Assembly (NCBI GenBank): GCA_947501475.1
Contig: CANMWA010000009.1
Location: 185,540-249,539, forward strand
DNA length: 64,000 nucleotides
Reading direction: 5' to 3'
Source: an uncultured Aquimarina sp.
GTDB lineage: Bacteria; Bacteroidota; Bacteroidia; Flavobacteriales; Flavobacteriaceae
Shown here one piece after another: positions 52,221 through 61,602 of the stretch (positions are counted from its first letter, which is position 1; the number at the start of each line of letters is the position of its first letter). The translations under genes were made by a program, and so were the position numbers. The notes under the pieces were generated by a model, which saw nothing but the letters and a program-made list of their open reading frames with translations, made no database searches and was not told the origin of the DNA.

Positions 52221-55200
52221 TTATTCTTGCACAAATGGCATAGAGGTAGTTTTTCCTCCATCATTTATACTTAAAACATACATTCCTGAAGGTATTTGAC
52301 TGGTATTTATTATTTTTTGTACCAGTTTACCTTTCATTACAGTTATTCCTAATAAATCAACAATCTGATATTGAGCTTCTTTATTAGAAAAGATAACGTT
52401 TAGAATTCTGTCACTTCCTACTGGATTAGGGAATATTTTAGCCTCAAATTGTTCAGTAGTAGTTATACTATCAACATTAATATTCGCATTTGCACCTCTT
52501 CCAGCTGCACCAATAGTAAATGTAGTTGATTCTGAACTTCCAAATGAAGCTCCAGATGCTATTGTAGTTCCTGCTGAAGTGAATGTATAAGATCCATTTC
52601 CATATCTACAGCAAAGACCATCGCCATAACTATCATTAATAGTAAGTGTATATGTTCCAGGATCTAAACATTCAGTTAATGTTAAGGTAGACCTGTCTGG
52701 TTGAGAACCATAAGTTCCTCCAGAAGCAACAACCTGATTATTGCTGTTTGTGATTTGCCAGCTTGTTTCCTGTGGGTAATCATCAAAATTAAGAGTCAAT
52801 ACAACATCAGTACAAGTGACTGGTCCTCCAGTTTCAGATAAACGTACATCATCGATGCTTATATCACCACTCCAAGAAGTACTTGTAATACCATTAAATC
52901 TAAGTTGTACAGCAGCTCCTGTATAAGAGCTTATATCAGCACTTGCAGATTGCCATGAATTTCCTTGATTTCCTGATTCTGACCAAACAGATGACCAAGT
53001 AGCTCCATTATCACTACTAGCTTCTAAAGTTAATGTCCCTATGCTGCTACCAAACATATGATATTGGAAAGAAAAAGTAGCCTGAGTAGAAGTACTTAAA
53101 TCAAAACATGGAGAGTTTAAGATAGTTCTTTTGTTTGGATATCCAGTTCCATTTCCAGATGCTTCAATATACATGTAGTAATTTCCTTCGGCAGCACTTG
53201 ATGGCCCAGTATTACGTGATGGAGTACCATTGGTGTTATTTGTCCAATTGATATCATCAGCTGTGCTTTGTGTCCATCCACCTAATGTGTTTTCAAATCC
53301 TTCAGTATAAGGAAATGATGAAATACCACCTGTACAAGTTGTACCCCCAGTAGGTAGTGTAGTTACATTGGCAGTATTACTCACACTAGATTCATTTCCA
53401 GCTGCATCTTTAGCGATAACAGTAAAAGCATAAGATGTATTAGGTGATAATCCAGTAATAGTATTGGATGTTGCATTAATTGTAGCGACAACTGTATTTC
53501 CTTGATATACATCGTATCCTGTAACACCAACATTGTCTGTAGATGCATTCCATGAAAGATCTGCAGAAGTTTGTGTAATATTAGAGGCCGTTAAACCAGT
53601 TGGAGCAGAAGGTGCTTCGTTATCACCTGTGTCAATCGGTAGTGTAGTTGCATTAGCAGTGTTACTAAAACCAGATTCGTTGGCTGCAGCATCTTTAGCC
53701 TTAATTCTAAAAGAATAAGCAGTATCAGCAGTTAACCCTGTTACTTGATACGTAGTAGTTGTAACTGTTGTGATTACTGTATTTCCTCGATATACATCGT
53801 ATCCTGTAACTCCAACATTATCTGTAGCAGCGTTCCAAGAAAGATCAACAGTAGTTTGAGTACTATTTGAAGCCGTTAAGCTTGTGGGTACTGTAGGTGC
53901 CTGAGTGTCTCCACCACTACCAGGAGTGATTTCAAAGTTTCTATTAGAAATATCATAGAAAATATGCCCTGATCCACGTACCATGATTCTATTTTGTGTT
54001 CCTACAGCATTAGGAACAGTAATGTTTTGTGAACCATCATTAGCTACAGCCGAAGCTATTGTAATTGGGTATGCGTTTCCTCCATCGGTAGATAGTAAGA
54101 TATCTACATTGGCAGCATTCACACCATTACCAGTGGTACCGGCTACATTCCAAGTTACGGTTTGTGATGATCCTGCTGACCAGCTAACATTTGTATTTGG
54201 TGTATTTACTACAAATGGTCCAGCTGCTCCTGCAACGGTTATTCTTACATTATCGCTAGCAGTACTTGCTCCACCAGGAACATTGTCTCTAACCGTAAGT
54301 CTAAAATTCATTGTTCTGCTAACCGATGGCACAACTTCCCATGTTGAAGCTGTTTGACCATTTTTTACGGTTGACAAAGCTGGCATGTATCTATCTGGCG
54401 ATGTAGTAGGAGTTAAAGATCTAAATGCAGGTCCTCCTGTCGAAGTTGAAGAAGGAGGCATCGTAGCGGGTTGCGTATCCATTTGTTCCCAGCAGTATGT
54501 AAGAGAATTTCCTGAATTTGGATCAGAACCATTACCTTTTAATACAAAAGGTGTTGAAGCCGGAATAGTATAATCTTGCCCAGCATTTGCTGATGGAGCT
54601 GCATTTCCAGTACTGCTTTGTGAACCACATCGACTATTACCTTGAGAAATATTTCGCCACATTTCTTGGATGCTAATAGCATGAAAATAAGAATCACTAT
54701 TATTTTGAACATTAGGATTACAAATACCGGCATATCCCATAATTGTTGAAGCACTTCCTGGTTCGACAGATGCACTGGATCTTTGACAACTATTATTTTG
54801 AGTATGATTTCCACCAAACTGATGTCCCATTTCGTGTGCAACATAATCTACATCATATGAATCTCCGATGGGTCTACCGCTACCAGTAATTCCTCTGGCT
54901 TTAGAATTTGTACAAGGAGATCTAAGTTGCGCTAATCCACCACCTCCAGTACTGAAAGCGTGTCCTATATCATAATTATTACGGCCAATGAATTGGTCGC
55001 AAACCGTTTGACTTTCGTTGATTAATGCACTAGCATTACTATTGCTTAGATTGTCTGTACTTGCATTCAAAAATATAATATCGGTATTGTTGTTTACCAA
55101 TACCATAGTAAGTGCCAAATCTCTTTCAAAAATACCATTAACTCTTGTCATAGTAGTATTGATAGCAGACAAGACAGCTTCTTTTTTTACTTGATTTGAA

Positions 55201-55883
55201 GCACCAGAACTTATACCTTGATTATTAAGGTGAAACTGTGAGTATTCTCCAGTACATGCAATGGCAAGTCTAAAAGTTCTTAATCGACCATCATTTGCAT
55301 TCTTGGTAGTTGGAATTTGTTGATCTGAAAATTTAGATTTGATATTGTCTTCTACTAAACATTCAAAACTATCAGGATTAGCTGGTAAGTCGGCTTTAGA
55401 ATACGAGATATAACTACCCTTGTCTTTTGTATAAGGATCGATATAAATTGTTTTGTGATTTCCTGAAGTGATCATAGCGTGTAAACCAATTTTTGATACA
55501 CTAAATCGTACAATAGTACTAGGGTCACCTACAGCATACCCAACAAACGATTGGATACTAGGAAAGCTTTTTTTAAGCCCTTCGCCAAGTACAGATGCTT
55601 CTGTTATAATAAATTGTTTTAAAGCACCATTTTTGGTTGGAAATTCTATAATCGTATTTGAGCTTTTTTGTTGTGCTCTTGAAGGTGCACTTTTTAAAGC
55701 TGAAGTCAGCATTTGGGTGTTTAAGCTAAATAATTGATACTCGCTCGGAGTGGTTTTTCTTAGCTCCTTATCAGCAGAAGCTGTTTTGTTAGCAGATATG
55801 GGAGACCATATTTGCGCGTTAATACTAATACACATCATTAAAAATGAGGGAATTAGTATTTTTTTTAAAATACTTGTTTTCAT
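52221..55883 (-). CDS. Secreted reprolysin-like (M12B) metalloprotease with FN3 domains and T9SS tail
   Basis: The 1220-residue protein has a signal peptide (about 1-23), a propeptide, and a metalloprotease domain (about 200-415) with the zinc site H350-E351-M-G-H354-x5-H360 and a Met-turn-like SIMGYAGIC. Next come a beta-sandwich region (about 430-650), two FN3 domains (about 660-840), a jelly-roll domain (about 850-1010) with SFPYTEGFEN, a further beta domain with TLTINDSYGDGLCC, and a C-terminal T9SS type A sorting domain (about 1145-1220). It should be exported through the type IX system and digest proteins outside the cell. The FN3 repeats closely resemble those of the secreted phosphatase at 8861. 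Confidence 0.93.
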   Translation of the reverse strand: MKTSILKKILIPSFLMMCISINAQIWSPISANKTASADKELRKTTPSEYQLFSLNTQMLTSALKSAPSRAQQKSSNTIIEFPTKNGALKQFIITEASVLGEGLKKSFPSIQSFVGYAVGDPSTIVRFSVSKIGLHAMITSGNHKTIYIDPYTKDKGSYISYSKADLPANPDSFECLVEDNIKSKFSDQQIPTTKNANDGRLRTFRLAIACTGEYSQFHLNNQGISSGASNQVKKEAVLSAINTTMTRVNGIFERDLALTMVLVNNNTDIIFLNASTDNLSNSNASALINESQTVCDQFIGRNNYDIGHAFSTGGGGLAQLRSPCTNSKARGITGSGRPIGDSYDVDYVAHEMGHQFGGNHTQNNSCQRSSASVEPGSASTIMGYAGICNPNVQNNSDSYFHAISIQEMWRNISQGNSRCGSQSSTGNAAPSANAGQDYTIPASTPFVLKGNGSDPNSGNSLTYCWEQMDTQPATMPPSSTSTGGPAFRSLTPTTSPDRYMPALSTVKNGQTASTWEVVPSVSRTMNFRLTVRDNVPGGASTASDNVRITVAGAAGPFVVNTPNTNVSWSAGSSQTVTWNVAGTTGNGVNAANVDILLSTDGGNAYPITIASAVANDGSQNITVPNAVGTQNRIMVRGSGHIFYDISNRNFEITPGSGGDTQAPTVPTSLTASNSTQTTVDLSWNAATDNVGVTGYDVYRGNTVITTVTTTTYQVTGLTADTAYSFRIKAKDAAANESGFSNTANATTLPIDTGDNEAPSAPTGLTASNITQTSADLSWNASTDNVGVTGYDVYQGNTVVATINATSNTITGLSPNTSYAFTVIAKDAAGNESSVSNTANVTTLPTGGTTCTGGISSFPYTEGFENTLGGWTQSTADDINWTNNTNGTPSRNTGPSSAAEGNYYMYIEASGNGTGYPNKRTILNSPCFDLSTSTQATFSFQYHMFGSSIGTLTLEASSDNGATWSSVWSESGNQGNSWQSASADISSYTGAAVQLRFNGITSTSWSGDISIDDVRLSETGGPVTCTDVVLTLNFDDYPQETSWQITNSNNQVVASGGTYGSQPDRSTLTLTECLDPGTYTLTINDSYGDGLCCRYGNGSYTFTSAGTTIASGASFGSSESTTFTIGAAGRGANANINVDSITTTEQFEAKIFPNPVGSDRILNVIFSNKEAQYQIVDLLGITVMKGKLVQKIINTSQIPSGMYVLSINDGGKTTSMPFVQE

Positions 55884-56056
55884 AAGTTGAGTTTGTTTTG
55901 TGTTAGTAAATTTATTTCATAGAATTTACAACTCTAAACGAATTAGTTTAGTGTTTAAAAATTGATGTTTAACAGAAAACCCTAAGAAACCTTAATTAAA
56001 TGTTAAAATTAATATTCGGGTTATTGCTGCTTTTGTTGAAGTGAATTATACTAAAC

Positions 56057-56091
56057 AAAAAAACCAAAGTTGTTTTACTTTGGTTTTTTTT
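56057..56091. terminator. Rho-independent terminator
   Basis: A 14-base-pair stem (AAAAAAACCAAAGT / ACTTTGGTTTTTTT) with a six-base loop lies 21 bases after the stop of the 56112-58583 gene on the minus strand, with A/T tracts on both sides. Confidence 0.85.
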
Positions 56092-56111
56092 AGTATATAA
56101 AAAGATGGTAT

Positions 56112-58583
56112 CTAATTTATTTTGTAGATCAAGATGCTGTTTTCTTCTCCTTGTACTACAAACTCTAAGTTAGGATCCTTGTCCATATTGCCAAGATTTA
56201 GAACAGAGTTGCCATATACTGGAAAATTAGGAAACAGTTCTGCGTTGCTATCATATAAATATACTTTTTTGGATTGTATATCTGTGATAGTAATATAAAT
56301 CTTATTGTTAATGTAATATAACTTAGGCTTAGTGTATACCCCAAAATCTAGCTCAAGAGTTCGCCCTTTTATAGATAATTTGTTTTCAGAGAAACTCACT
56401 AAAGTTTTATTGGTTGCTACAATTTTATTATCCTCTTTAAGGTTTAGGTTTTGTGTAATAACATTACCATCTTCTTGTATTTGGATTAGGTCTCCATTTT
56501 TTGCAGTAGATGTGAATTTATCTTGGTATTGATACCATTCGTTTTTAGAAAAATCAATTTTCTCCTTTACATTAACTCGTACCTTTCCTAATCGATCCAA
56601 AATAGTGAGTTTTCCATTTTTTTCTGATAACAAAATATAATCTTTGGTTCCAATTCTAATGTGCTTTGGAGGTAGGATAAGATCAGTTTCGGTGCCTTTA
56701 AAACCAAAACCGCTTACAGTCTTCGTTTCAGCATTAAACATCTTAATTTCATTGCCTTGAGAAATTACAATACGATATCGTTTACTTTTATCGTAATCAA
56801 ATAGCGCTAAAGGTTGTGTAATTGTTTTTTCAAACTTTTTTGGATACGGAGCAACATCTTTTCCGTCTCGATCAATAAGATACAAAGTGTTAGCGGTATT
56901 AAAAAGCAGTTGATATCTACCGTTTTTATAAATATCAATTTGTTGTATATCCCCTAGGATTTCTCCGTCAATTTGTTTTTTCCAAAATATAGTTCCTTTA
57001 TCAGAAATTAGGTATAGGTTATTATCAATATCCTGTACCGTAGCATCCATGCCTTTTGTTCTATGATTTTTTACTAAAACAGGTTTGGTTAGGAGTTTGT
57101 TCTCTAAAGTGGTAGACGCTATTTGTGTAACCGAAGTAGCTGCTCCTTTGGCAATATTCTTTTGTAAAACACTATGTATATGGGCAAAATCATTTTCTTT
57201 TATGATTTGTATAATACCTAGTTGATAGCCTTTTTTATCAAGATTTTCCCATTGTTTTGTATAGTTTTCAGATACATTTTGGGTTGCATATTTTTTTAAA
57301 TTCGTGATAGTTCCCGATACTAATATAGAGGACTCGCCTGATAATTTTTTTATTGCGTTCTTGTAATATTCTTGTTCACTTAGTAGTGTTTGATTTAAGA
57401 TGTTTGCAATAATATCTCTAAGCGTATTTCGTGATGATGAAAAAACAATGAAATCATTTTTAACAAAGTAAAATTTGGCCTCTATGTTTTTAACCAATGG
57501 GGTTAATATTTGTGTAAATGAATTGCTGTTTTTGTATGAGTATATAACTACGTTTCTATAGGTTTCAACTTTATTTCCATCCAGGTTTTCTTTTACAGCT
57601 TCAGCATCCAAACATGTTAATACTAATGCATTTTCTTTTTCAAGAAATATGGTTCCAATTTCAGAAGTACCCGATAAGATGTCGTCAAGATCATTAGGGA
57701 TGTCTTCTAAGGCTCTATCTTGTGCTAGGGATAAATTCTTTTTAAGAATGTCAAAATCATCATACGTAAAAGAAACAAAACCTTTGGTAGTTATAGGAGT
57801 GACTTTGGCAATTCGATTTTCTTGAGGGATGGTATTATCAAAGATGCCTATGGTACTGGATAAAGAATCTTTTTCTATGGCTATTCCATCCAGGTAGATT
57901 GCATTTTGATCAATAGTTGCGTCTAGAGACGCCCAACCGCTAAAATTATCTAGACTTTTTAACTCGGTATTTGGTAATAAAGAATTGTGAATATTTGATA
58001 ATTTTTTCCCGTTCACTAATATCGACATACTATTATCATTACCAGAAACATCATACACTTTTTGCAGATCTTTATCGATAGGAAGTGGGTTTGCCTGTAT
58101 TCTAATAGCGTTTTCGATCAATATTTGTGATGAAGATGCAATAAGTAAACTGTCCTGGCGTATTGCATAAAAAGTTTTTCCTTTGGATGTGACCTTATAA
58201 ATGATTTTTTCTGAATAGTTTATCGTCTCAATTTTTTTGGTATTCAAAGAATCTACTTTGATGGTGGATGGATCAAACTTTGAAACATAGGTGTATTCAA
58301 AATCATTCTTTCCAAGGGGAGAAAAGCATAATAAACCTTCTGATAGTTTAGTGTCATTTAATACAGTTAAACTCTTGAAGTAATCAAAGAGAGCAATATG
58401 TTTATTTTTTTTAATGAAATTGTTATTGCGTAGTTTGTTTGTAGCATCTTCTAGATTATTAATTTTTATAATAATCTGCGAGTCTCTGGGAACATGGTCA
58501 ATTAAAGAGTTGGATTTTTCTGTTTCGGTGTCACAAGAAATAGTGGCAAAAATTAGAATAAATACAGCAATTACTTTTTTCAT
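56112..58583 (-). CDS. Beta-propeller-like lipoprotein of unknown function
   Basis: From the ATG at 58583 (MKKVIAVFI) the product is 823 residues with a lipoprotein signal ending at ATISC (Cys17). The frame is open to 58679, but that part has no signal character. The N-terminal two thirds are alpha/beta with SLIDHVPRDSQIIIKINNLED at the start, reminiscent of DUF3352-like domains. The C-terminal third has repeated beta blades (YQLLFNTANTLYLIDRDGKDV, IRIGTKDYILLSEKNGKLTILDR), a beta-propeller pattern. It lies upstream of no partner on its strand; rnhB precedes it by 148 bases. The function is unknown. Confidence 0.8.
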   Translation of the reverse strand: MKKVIAVFILIFATISCDTETEKSNSLIDHVPRDSQIIIKINNLEDATNKLRNNNFIKKNKHIALFDYFKSLTVLNDTKLSEGLLCFSPLGKNDFEYTYVSKFDPSTIKVDSLNTKKIETINYSEKIIYKVTSKGKTFYAIRQDSLLIASSSQILIENAIRIQANPLPIDKDLQKVYDVSGNDNSMSILVNGKKLSNIHNSLLPNTELKSLDNFSGWASLDATIDQNAIYLDGIAIEKDSLSSTIGIFDNTIPQENRIAKVTPITTKGFVSFTYDDFDILKKNLSLAQDRALEDIPNDLDDILSGTSEIGTIFLEKENALVLTCLDAEAVKENLDGNKVETYRNVVIYSYKNSNSFTQILTPLVKNIEAKFYFVKNDFIVFSSSRNTLRDIIANILNQTLLSEQEYYKNAIKKLSGESSILVSGTITNLKKYATQNVSENYTKQWENLDKKGYQLGIIQIIKENDFAHIHSVLQKNIAKGAATSVTQIASTTLENKLLTKPVLVKNHRTKGMDATVQDIDNNLYLISDKGTIFWKKQIDGEILGDIQQIDIYKNGRYQLLFNTANTLYLIDRDGKDVAPYPKKFEKTITQPLALFDYDKSKRYRIVISQGNEIKMFNAETKTVSGFGFKGTETDLILPPKHIRIGTKDYILLSEKNGKLTILDRLGKVRVNVKEKIDFSKNEWYQYQDKFTSTAKNGDLIQIQEDGNVITQNLNLKEDNKIVATNKTLVSFSENKLSIKGRTLELDFGVYTKPKLYYINNKIYITITDIQSKKVYLYDSNAELFPNFPVYGNSVLNLGNMDKDPNLEFVVQGEENSILIYKIN

Positions 58584-58731
58584 TATGCTCATACGTTTTA
58601 TGTTCCTGAGTTTGGCAGTCAACATTAAAAATTTTGGGTTTCCAGTTTGCAAAATATAAAGTCTATTTTTAATGGTCAAAATATAATTAGAAAATGCTGT
58701 TTTTTACTCAATTTAGTTTTCAAAGATATAA

Positions 58732-59334
58732 TTATTTAAAATCTATAGATAATTGTTCTGGTAGTAACCTGAAACTCTTACGATGATATTTTGTAATGCC
58801 ATGTTTTCTGATAGCATCTCTATGTTCTACAGTGGGATATCCTTTGTTTTTTTTCCAGTTATACATCGGGTATTCTTCATGTATTTTTTCCATAAACTCA
58901 TCACGGTATGTTTTTGCTAAAACAGAAGCCGCTGCAATATTCAAATATTTACCATCTCCCTTAATAACGCACGTATGGGGTATATTATGATATGGTTTAA
59001 ATTTGTTTCCATCTACAATGATGTGCTCTGGTTGTGGTTGTAACTGCTCAATGGCGCGTTGCATCCCAAGAATTGAGGCATTAAGAATATTTATTTGGTC
59101 GATTTCTTCCATAAAAATATGTGTAACACCATAGGATAAAGAACAGTCTTCTAATAGAGGTCTTAAAGATTTTCGTTTAGCCTCACTAAGTTGTTTAGAG
59201 TCATTTAAAATAGAATTGCTGAAATTATCGGGTAATAATATAGCAGCTGCAGTAACTGGGCCTGCAAGGCATCCTCTTCCTGCTTCATCAGTGCCACATT
59301 CAAGTAGGTCTATATGTAATTTTAATTTTAGCAT
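58732..59334 (-). CDS. rnhB: Ribonuclease HII
   Basis: From the ATG at 59334 (MLKLKLHID) the product is 200 residues; an upstream ATG at 59355 would add seven. It shows CGTDEAGRGCLAGPVTAAA with the catalytic Asp-Glu pair, the downstream HIIVDGNKFKP strand, and the ASVLAKTYRDEFM and KNKGYPTVEHRDAI blocks. It cuts RNA at ribonucleotides embedded in DNA. It is divergent from the putative porin gene, and the two share a 136-base promoter region. Confidence 0.97.
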   Translation of the reverse strand: MLKLKLHIDLLECGTDEAGRGCLAGPVTAAAILLPDNFSNSILNDSKQLSEAKRKSLRPLLEDCSLSYGVTHIFMEEIDQINILNASILGMQRAIEQLQPQPEHIIVDGNKFKPYHNIPHTCVIKGDGKYLNIAAASVLAKTYRDEFMEKIHEEYPMYNWKKNKGYPTVEHRDAIRKHGITKYHRKSFRLLPEQLSIDFK

Positions 59335-59444
59335 ATACGAATATACGGTAACCATGTAATTTCAAAAAAACTATTTTTTTTAAATCTGAAAAAAAAGTTA
59401 AAGTAAACAAACAATCAAGAGGATTTACTTTCGTTAAAAAAGTA

Positions 59445-59452
59445 TATTTTTG
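59445..59452 (+). promoter_or_regulatory. TAnnTTTG -7 element (TATTTTTG) of the porin gene
   Basis: A perfect consensus match sits 19-26 bases before the ATG at 59471, giving a short leader. Confidence 0.5.
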
Positions 59453-59470
59453 CCACAGTTTAGCATTCTA

Positions 59471-61474
59471 ATGAGAAAAAACATACTATTTATAATTTTA
59501 CTGATATCAGTTTCTACAATTTGGGCGCAAGATAGAAATCAGGGAGAATTAGAAGGGAGTCCTTTAAGAAATAGAAATTCAAATCGAGATTCTGATCGGT
59601 CTTTAAGAGGCGATGGTTCTATAGATAAAAAAGAGAAACCTCCAGTTACCGATTATAAAATCATAACTATACAAAATGACACGACCTATGTCGATACCAC
59701 TTTAACCATACAAAAAGATTATAAGTTTAATTATCTTAGAAGAGATGATTTTGAATTACTACCAATACATAATGTTGGTCAAACCTATAATAGTTTAGCA
59801 AAGAGAGAAGAAAAAGATCGTGTGCTACCACTTTTTGGAGCTAGAGCAAGGCATTTCAATTTTATGGAAGCCAATGATATTAATTATTATAAAGTGCCTA
59901 CCCCGCTTACAGAGATATATTTTAAAACCACTTTTGAGCAAGGGCAGCAATTAGATGCATTTTTTACAGTAAATACTTCACCTAGGCTTAATCTTTCTAT
60001 AGCATACAAAGGGGTGCGTTCATTAGGTAAATATCAGCACGCGTTAACAAGTACAGGTAATTTTAGAGCCACAGCAAGTTATACTACTAAAAATGATCGT
60101 TATCAAATACGATCACATTTTGTATCTCAGGATTTATTAAATGAAGAAAATGGAGGATTGTCTACTCAGGGGCTTAATGAATATTTAGCAATAGGAGAAT
60201 TTCAAGGACGAGAAGACGAGTTTGCGGATAGAGGATCGGTGTCAGTTAATTATGAAGATGCAGAAAGTATTCTCTTAGGAAAAAGGTTTTATGTAAACCA
60301 TGAATTTGCATTAATTAAAAAAGCCGACAGTGTCTCTTCAACAAAATTGGCTTTGGGGCATATTATGGACCTTACCGACAAGTCTTTTCGATTTGATCAA
60401 GCTCAGATTGCTCCTAATGACCTTTTAGGAGAATCGTACGTGTCGGGAGCAATAGCAGATAAGGTGGCGCTTGAAGATTTTAGCAATCAAGTATTTATAG
60501 ACTTTTCAAATACACGACTAGGACATCTTAAAGTGAATGGAGGAAGTTCTAATTATAATTATGGATATAACTCAATCTTAAGTCAGGTAGATAATGCTGG
60601 TAATGTAAATAATATCACAAACCGTATCAAAGGCGATGTATATACGATAGGTGGAGAGTATCAAAACACATACAAAGGGTTTCAGCTCTTTGCAGATGCA
60701 AATAGTATAGTATCGGGTGATTTTGATGGAAATTATTTTAACGCCGGAGCAGGTTATGAGCTTAATGATAACTATAGCGGGCAAATAAAAATAAGCTCTA
60801 GTTCTGTAGCACCAAACTATAATTTCTTATTGTATCAAAGTGATTATATCAATTACAATTGGGAAAATAATTTTGAAAATACCGAAACACAAAAAATTCA
60901 ATTAAATCTCAAAGCCAAAAAAATCGCTAATATAGAAGCTAGTTATAGTACAATTGATAAATACACATTTTTTGCTAAAAATACAGATTTAGAAATCATC
61001 CCCGTGCAAACTTCAGAAAGTATAGAGCTATTAAAAGTTAAGCTTACTAATGGTTTTAAGTTCTGGAAAATTGGTTTGGATAATACAGTAATGTATCAAA
61101 ATGTACAAGGTGGTGATCAGATATATAATGTCCCAGAGGTTATCACCAGAAGTAGTTTATATTACGAAGATCATTGGTTCAAGAAAAATGCTCTCTTTCT
61201 GCAAACAGGAGTAACTTTTAAATACTTTACAAGCTATACCGCCGATGCTTATGACCCGGTTTTATCAGAGTTTTATGTTCAAAATGTAGAAGAAATAGGC
61301 GGTTTTCCGCAAATTGATTTGTTTTTTAATGCCAAAGTAAGGCAGACAAGGATTTATTTTAAAGTCGAAAATTTTGGCGAAGCCTTTATGCAAAACAATG
61401 AGTTTTCTGCTCCAGGCTATGCAACTCGAGATGCTGTATTGCGTTTTGGTATAGTATGGAATTTCTTTTTATAA
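59471..61474 (+). CDS. Putative beta-barrel porin
   Basis: From the ATG at 59471 (MRKNILFII) the product is 667 residues with a signal peptide cut near IWAQ. A charged N-terminal stretch (about 22-60, DRNQGELEGS and RNSNRDSDRS) is followed by alternating beta strands to the end, with a terminal aromatic residue pattern (VWNFFL). It matches the putative porin family typical of Bacteroidota rather than a TonB receptor, as no plug domain is present. It should be an outer-membrane channel. It is followed by a possible terminator and the oxidoreductase gene. Confidence 0.85.
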   Translation: MRKNILFIILLISVSTIWAQDRNQGELEGSPLRNRNSNRDSDRSLRGDGSIDKKEKPPVTDYKIITIQNDTTYVDTTLTIQKDYKFNYLRRDDFELLPIHNVGQTYNSLAKREEKDRVLPLFGARARHFNFMEANDINYYKVPTPLTEIYFKTTFEQGQQLDAFFTVNTSPRLNLSIAYKGVRSLGKYQHALTSTGNFRATASYTTKNDRYQIRSHFVSQDLLNEENGGLSTQGLNEYLAIGEFQGREDEFADRGSVSVNYEDAESILLGKRFYVNHEFALIKKADSVSSTKLALGHIMDLTDKSFRFDQAQIAPNDLLGESYVSGAIADKVALEDFSNQVFIDFSNTRLGHLKVNGGSSNYNYGYNSILSQVDNAGNVNNITNRIKGDVYTIGGEYQNTYKGFQLFADANSIVSGDFDGNYFNAGAGYELNDNYSGQIKISSSSVAPNYNFLLYQSDYINYNWENNFENTETQKIQLNLKAKKIANIEASYSTIDKYTFFAKNTDLEIIPVQTSESIELLKVKLTNGFKFWKIGLDNTVMYQNVQGGDQIYNVPEVITRSSLYYEDHWFKKNALFLQTGVTFKYFTSYTADAYDPVLSEFYVQNVEEIGGFPQIDLFFNAKVRQTRIYFKVENFGEAFMQNNEFSAPGYATRDAVLRFGIVWNFFL

Positions 61475-61488
61475 TATATTGACATCTG

Positions 61489-61509
61489 AGCCTGTCGAAG
61501 GGTCAGGCT
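61489..61509 (+). terminator. Hairpin with GAGCCTGTCGAAG-type repeat
   Basis: A six-base-pair stem AGCCTG / CAGGCT lies 15 bases after the porin stop codon. The sequence GAGCCTGTCGAAG is a known dispersed motif in many bacterial intergenic regions. It may be a repeat remnant acting as terminator; the T run is weak. Confidence 0.45.
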
Positions 61510-61555
61510 GTGGGATTTTCACTACTATCCCTAATGCAATTATAGGATTTAGATG

Positions 61556-61574
61556 TATCTTTGATATTGATCAA
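61556..61574 (+). promoter_or_regulatory. TATCTTTG element overlapping a perfect Fnr-like box
   Basis: TATCTTTG (61556-61563), a -7-type match, overlaps the perfect palindrome TTGATATTGATCAA (61561-61574), 28 bases before the ATG at 61603. The box does not have the 29.5-bp spacing to a -7 element seen elsewhere, so if it is used it would more likely repress. It could be chance. Confidence 0.4.
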
Positions 61575-61602
61575 TACTTCACTTTTTTTAGATTAAAAAG
61601 CA

